Notes under the pieces: generated by a model
What the model was told of the DNA's origin: nothing
Databases searched by the model: none
What the model saw: the letters and a program-made list of their open reading frames with translations, nothing else
NCBI GenBank assembly: GCA_023265365.1
Contig: JAHFTY010000002.1
Coordinates: 13,612-54,404, forward strand
Origin: Acidobacteriota bacterium
GTDB taxonomy: Bacteria > Acidobacteriota > Terriglobia > 20CM-2-55-15
Direction of reading: 5' to 3'
Length of the DNA stretch: 40,793 nucleotides
In this document: positions 36,915 through 40,793 of the stretch, one piece after another
Layout: each line of letters starts with the position of its first letter
Position numbering within the stretch: the first letter of the stretch is position 1
Made by a program: the position numbers and the translations under genes

Positions 36915-36930
36915 AAAGGGGAGATCGAGG

Positions 36931-37061
36931 AGAAGCGTTTTCCCCTCCTCGACGAGGAGGGGTGGCGCGAAGCGCCGGGATGGTGTTCAAGAAAAGGATT
37001 TTATTGAACGAACCGCCCCGCCGCTCCGCGGCACCCCGCCTTGGCCAAGGCGGGGAAAAGT
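36931..37061 (-). repeat. Dispersed multi-hairpin repeat, copy 4 (inverse orientation)
   Basis: cccctcctcgacgaggaggggtggcgcgaagcgccgggatggtgttcaagaaaaggattttattgaacgaaccgccccgccgctccgcggcaccccgccttggccaaggcgggg. Confidence 0.9.
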
Positions 37062-37149
37062 CAAAGCCAGCCCTCCACCGCAATTTGGACTGCTCCTCCT
37101 CGCCGCCGGCATTCGAATTGCGCTTTTAGTCGTTGAAGGAGGCCGGGAC

Positions 37150-37329
37150 ATGATTCTCGTAAAGGTTGCATACGATGCTTACAACCAGCAGTTCCGCCTG
37201 ACGGATCCCACCCTTTCGCATATGTTCGAGGATGGTGAGTCGTACCTGCTGGCGGTGGAGATTTTCCCGACGGAGTGGGAGAAAGACGAGGCGCTGGACT
37301 ACCCGCCGGCCGAAATGGGACACGCCTGA
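37150..37329 (+). CDS. Small conserved-looking protein, 59 aa
   Basis: AAGGAGG at 37136..37142, then ATG: MILVKVAYDAYNQQFRLTDPTLSHMFEDGESYLLAVEIFPTEWEKDEALDYPPAEMGHA*. Not in ORF track. Confidence 0.65.
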   Translation: MILVKVAYDAYNQQFRLTDPTLSHMFEDGESYLLAVEIFPTEWEKDEALDYPPAEMGHA

Positions 37330-37349
37330 CGTAAGGTATAATCGGGCCG

Positions 37350-38054
37350 ATGAAACGCAGTGAACCTCTCGGCCTCGACCGGAGGCGCGTGCAGCAATTG
37401 CTGGAAGCGGCGAAATCCGCGACGCGCGCCAGTTCCCGGATCGACCGGATTTCCTCCAATTTGGTTGGAAAACCCTACGTCGTCAACCCGCTGATCGGGT
37501 CCGCAGAAACTCCCGAAACATTTACCATCGACATGCATCGCTTCGATTGCGTCACGCTCGTCGAAACGGTTCTCGCGCTCGCTCAATCGAAGAACGCGGG
37601 CCGCTTTATCGATCGGTTGCGCCGCATTCGATACGAAGACGGGCGGATCGAGTGGAAGCGCCGCAATCACTACATGACTCAATGGATCCGCAATAACATC
37701 GCCGCCGGGTTCGTCCAGCGTATTCCGGCCCTGAAACCCATCGTGACCCGGAAGCGCATTCTCGACATGATTCCCGGCCTGCCGCCGCGTTCCGCGGCTT
37801 TCTCGTGCATTCCCAAACGTTACTTGTTGCGCTCCGTGGACAAACTCGAAAGCGGCGATCTGATCTTCTGCGCTTCGACCCGGAAGCGTCTCGACATCTT
37901 TCACTGCGGCATCATTGTCAAAAACGGCCGGGGCCTGCTGGTCCGGAACGCGGCCAAGAGCCGGGGGGCTGTCGTCGAAGAAAAGCTGGAAGACTTCCTG
38001 AAGCGTAACCGGATGGCCGGCGTTCTGCTGGTTCGGCCGGCGGAGGCGCAGTGA
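37350..38054 (+). CDS. DUF1460 family (N-acetylmuramoyl-L-alanine amidase-like / NlpC-P60-like) protein
   Basis: 'FDCVTLVETVLALAQSKN' catalytic-Cys region; 'LESGDLIFCASTRKRLDIFHCGIIVKNGRGLLVRNA'. Confidence 0.8.
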   Translation: MKRSEPLGLDRRRVQQLLEAAKSATRASSRIDRISSNLVGKPYVVNPLIGSAETPETFTIDMHRFDCVTLVETVLALAQSKNAGRFIDRLRRIRYEDGRIEWKRRNHYMTQWIRNNIAAGFVQRIPALKPIVTRKRILDMIPGLPPRSAAFSCIPKRYLLRSVDKLESGDLIFCASTRKRLDIFHCGIIVKNGRGLLVRNAAKSRGAVVEEKLEDFLKRNRMAGVLLVRPAEAQ

Positions 38055-39304
38055 ACCTTTCCACCGCCGAACTCCGCGAACTGCTGGACGGCGCGCCATC
38101 AGACGTCCTCGTTCTGACCGATCCTTTTTTTCAGGTCACGCCCGGCCAACGCATGATGCCCCGCATGACCCAGGCCATCGCCGATTCGGGCGCCGCCTTT
38201 GTCTACGCCGACGCGACGGATCATCCTCGCATTCACTATCAACCTGGAAGCATTCGCGATAACTTCGACTTCGGCCCCGTTGTCGCGATCTCCGTTCCCG
38301 CAGCGCGTGAAGCCGCCATTGGAGAATGGAAGTGGGGCGCACTTTACGACTTGCGCCTTCGTCTGTCGGAACATTACCCGGTCATGAGAATTCCCGAACC
38401 GTTGTATTCCGCTTCCGTTCCGGATGCGCGACCGGCGGGAGAAAAGCAGTTCGATTATGTCGATCCGCGAAACCGCGATTATCAGATCGAAATGGAAAGG
38501 ATCGCCACCGCGCATCTCCAGCGGATTGGCGCCTGGCTGGAACCGTCATTCCGGTCTGTTCCACGAGAGACCGCCGCGGGGATTGCCGCCAGTGTGGTGA
38601 TTCCGGTCCGAAATCGTGCCGGGACGATCAGGGACGCCGTCGCGAGCGTCTTTTCACAGAAGGCATCCTTTCCGTTCAACCTGATCGTTGTGGACAACCA
38701 TTCGACCGACGGCACGACCGAGTTCCTGCGCGGCATCCGTGATCCTCGCCTCGTTCATATCATCCCGGAGCGGACGGATCTTGGAATCGGCGGATGCTGG
38801 AACGAGGCGATTTATTCCGAGTCGTGCGGCAAATACGCCGTGCAACTCGATTCGGACGATATCTATCGAGACGATCTCGCACTCGCGCGCATCGTGGACG
38901 AGCTGGAACGCGGACCTTATGCGATGGTCGTGGGGTCGTACACGATGGTGAACTTCAAGCTTGAGGAGATTCCTCCCGGTCTGATCGATCATCGCGAATG
39001 GTCCCGCGAGAATGGCCGCAACAATGCGCTTCGCATCAACGGCTTTGGTGCGCCGCGCGCTTTCGACGTGTCCGTGCTGCGGGGAATCGGGTTTCCCAAC
39101 ACGAGTTATGGCGAGGACTATGCTGTCGCGTTAAGAATCAGCCGGGAATACGAGATTGGCCGCATCTATGAATCGGTCTACCTGTGCCGCCGGTGGGAAG
39201 GGAACACCGACAGCGCCCTTCCCCTTGAGACCGAGAACCGCTACGACGCCTATAAGGACTGGATCCGGACCAATGAAATTCGCGCACGCCAGCGACATCG
39301 ATAG
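38051..39304 (+). CDS. Family 2 glycosyltransferase with extra N-terminal GT-A-like half-domain
   Basis: 'SVVIPVRNRAGTIRDAVASVFSQ', 'LIVVDNHSTDGTTEFL', 'YAVQLDSDDIY', 'NTSYGEDYAVALRISREYEIG'. GTGA overlap with DUF1460 gene. Confidence 0.88.
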   Translation: MNLSTAELRELLDGAPSDVLVLTDPFFQVTPGQRMMPRMTQAIADSGAAFVYADATDHPRIHYQPGSIRDNFDFGPVVAISVPAAREAAIGEWKWGALYDLRLRLSEHYPVMRIPEPLYSASVPDARPAGEKQFDYVDPRNRDYQIEMERIATAHLQRIGAWLEPSFRSVPRETAAGIAASVVIPVRNRAGTIRDAVASVFSQKASFPFNLIVVDNHSTDGTTEFLRGIRDPRLVHIIPERTDLGIGGCWNEAIYSESCGKYAVQLDSDDIYRDDLALARIVDELERGPYAMVVGSYTMVNFKLEEIPPGLIDHREWSRENGRNNALRINGFGAPRAFDVSVLRGIGFPNTSYGEDYAVALRISREYEIGRIYESVYLCRRWEGNTDSALPLETENRYDAYKDWIRTNEIRARQRHR

Positions 39305-40058
39305 GCTGATCGAGGAACAGGCTGCGTCCTGGCCGATGCTTGCCCGGGGCATGGAGGGCCTGAGGCACGCGCTGACGAAACCGGTCGACGTCAACGGATT
39401 CCGGATTCAGGTCCGGCATCTGCCGCACCGCATCGTCAGCACCACCGCGAACGTGGATCCGGATTCCGTTGCGAAGCGGCCGTGCTTCCTGTGTCCGTCC
39501 AATCTGCCGCCGGAAGAAGAAGGCCTCGAGTTTAACGACGACTACACCATTTACTGCAACCCCTTCCCCATTCTCGAGAAACACCTCACGATTGTGCATC
39601 GCCATCACCGCCCTCAACGGATCGCTGGGCAGATCGAGAATATGCTCGCGCTGGCGGAAGCGCTTCCCGGGTTCTTTGTCATTTATAACGGCGCCCGGTG
39701 CGGCGCCTCGGCTCCGGACCATCTCCATTTCCAGGCATGCTGGGGCAAGGGTGTCCCGATTATCGATCAAGGCCTTCCCTCCTTCGGGCTTCGCGTCGAT
39801 CCGGTTCTGGCGGAATCGATAATCGGGACTCCGGAACCCCTGGTGAACATCGCCGCGTTTCGGGACGGAGGCGAAACGGTCGTGGTCGTCTTCAGGCGCA
39901 GCAAACATCGTCCCGCTGTCTTTCATTCGGGCGAGTTGACCGTGAGTCCCGCAACGATCGATCTGTGCGGCGTATTCGTCACGCCGGTGGAAAAGGATTT
40001 TCACAAGATCACCGGCGACGATATCCGCCGCATCATTGAAGAGGTGACGATACCGTGA
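39273..40058 (+). CDS. DUF4922 family (GalT/HIT-like nucleotidyltransferase/phosphorylase fold)
   Basis: 'RPCFLCPSNLPPEE', 'NPFPILEKHLTIVHRHHRPQ', 'GASAPDHLHFQA' (HxHxQ motif). Overlaps GT gene by 32 bp. Confidence 0.82.
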   Translation: MKFAHASDIDRLIEEQAASWPMLARGMEGLRHALTKPVDVNGFRIQVRHLPHRIVSTTANVDPDSVAKRPCFLCPSNLPPEEEGLEFNDDYTIYCNPFPILEKHLTIVHRHHRPQRIAGQIENMLALAEALPGFFVIYNGARCGASAPDHLHFQACWGKGVPIIDQGLPSFGLRVDPVLAESIIGTPEPLVNIAAFRDGGETVVVVFRRSKHRPAVFHSGELTVSPATIDLCGVFVTPVEKDFHKITGDDIRRIIEEVTIP

Positions 40059-40793
40059 AGACAATCTCGGTCGGGTTGATGGAAGGAAGGAAGTCGGTCG
40101 ATATCGAACTGATCGGCAACTGGAAGGGGATGGATTCGGGTCGACATCACCTCACTTCCGCTGTGACTCTCGTACCAGCCGGTCCGGATGCGTCATTTGC
40201 GGTGAACGACGTCACGATCGGGATCGGGTTCCACTGGGAGCGCAACGAACGCCAGGCATTCCGGGGCGGGTTGCGCATCCTCCAGCGGCCCGGAGGTCTG
40301 ACGGTCATCAACGACGTCGAGCTCGAAGACTACGTCACCAGCGTGATCTCATCCGAGATGAGCGCCGCCTGTCCGCCGGATCTGCTGAAAGCGCACGCTG
40401 TGATCTCCCGAAGCTGGATGTGGTATCCAAAGGCCAATCCCGAAGCCCGCGGCCCCGGCACGGAGTTCATTCAGACACCCGGCGAACTGATTCGCTGGTA
40501 CGGACGCGAGTCGCACGAGGACTACGACGTTTGCGCGGACGACCACTGCCAGCGATACCAGGGAATCACGAAAGTGTTTTCAGAATCCGTGCAGCAGGCT
40601 GTCCGGGACACCAAGGGGCAGATGCTCATGTTTGAGGGAGGAATCTGCGACGCCCGCTTCTCGAAGTGTTGCGGCGGTGTGAGCGAAGAATACCGGGTGG
40701 CATGGGACGATCGGAACATCCCGTATTTGAGCTCCGTCGTCGATCCCTACTGCGACACGAACGACAAGGAACTCCTGGCACAGATTCTTCCGG
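40055..40793 (+). CDS. SpoIID/LytB domain protein, 3' end beyond window
   Basis: GTGA overlap at 40055; manual translation MKTISVGLMEGRKSVDIELIGNW...INDVELEDYVTSVISSEMSAACPPDLLKAHAVISRSW...DDHCQRYQGI...AVRDTKGQMLMFEGGICDARFSKCCGGVSEEY. Not in ORF track. Confidence 0.9.
   Translation, partial: MKTISVGLMEGRKSVDIELIGNWKGMDSGRHHLTSAVTLVPAGPDASFAVNDVTIGIGFHWERNERQAFRGGLRILQRPGGLTVINDVELEDYVTSVISSEMSAACPPDLLKAHAVISRSWMWYPKANPEARGPGTEFIQTPGELIRWYGRESHEDYDVCADDHCQRYQGITKVFSESVQQAVRDTKGQMLMFEGGICDARFSKCCGGVSEEYRVAWDDRNIPYLSSVVDPYCDTNDKELLAQILP

Noticed and set aside
1-40793. tRNA/rRNA genes, transposases, integrases
   Set aside because: None recognised on either strand by reading; short RNA genes could still be missed without a covariance search.

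Overview
High-GC bacterial window, most like an Acidobacteria (Bryobacterales/Solibacter-type) genome or MAG; this is inferred from gene content (large carboxypeptidase-regulatory/TonB receptors, BNR-repeat proteins, DUF5916). No database search was run. Left third: an edge-truncated multiheme cytochrome c, two divergent BNR-repeat proteins, a DUF5916/CBM9-like protein, an aldo/keto reductase with an internal deletion, two large TonB-type receptors and a diheme cytochrome. Middle: a HTH-TOBE regulator, hypotheticals, a GNAT, and a biotin locus (bioB ... bioF-bioD-bioA) split by a minus-strand GT2/methyltransferase/YfhO cassette with damaged ends. Right: truncated cyclase, thioesterase, alpha/beta hydrolase, SpoIIE-type phosphatase, and an overlapping operon DUF1460 / GT2 / DUF4922 / SpoIID that runs off the right edge. 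Main findings: (i) an exact 119-bp direct repeat shows that a hydrolase-SpoIIE pair, formerly coupled by a GTGA overlap, was separated by a ~1.5 kb insertion carrying an orphan gene; (ii) a four-copy multi-hairpin intergenic repeat family; (iii) the bio operon split with YfhO remnants; (iv) the uncharacterised DUF1460-GT-DUF4922-SpoIID operon; (v) several coding regions absent from the ORF track (both edge genes, a 59-aa ORF and a YfhO tail remnant). Any deletion or duplication here could be an assembly artefact until read-level checks are done.
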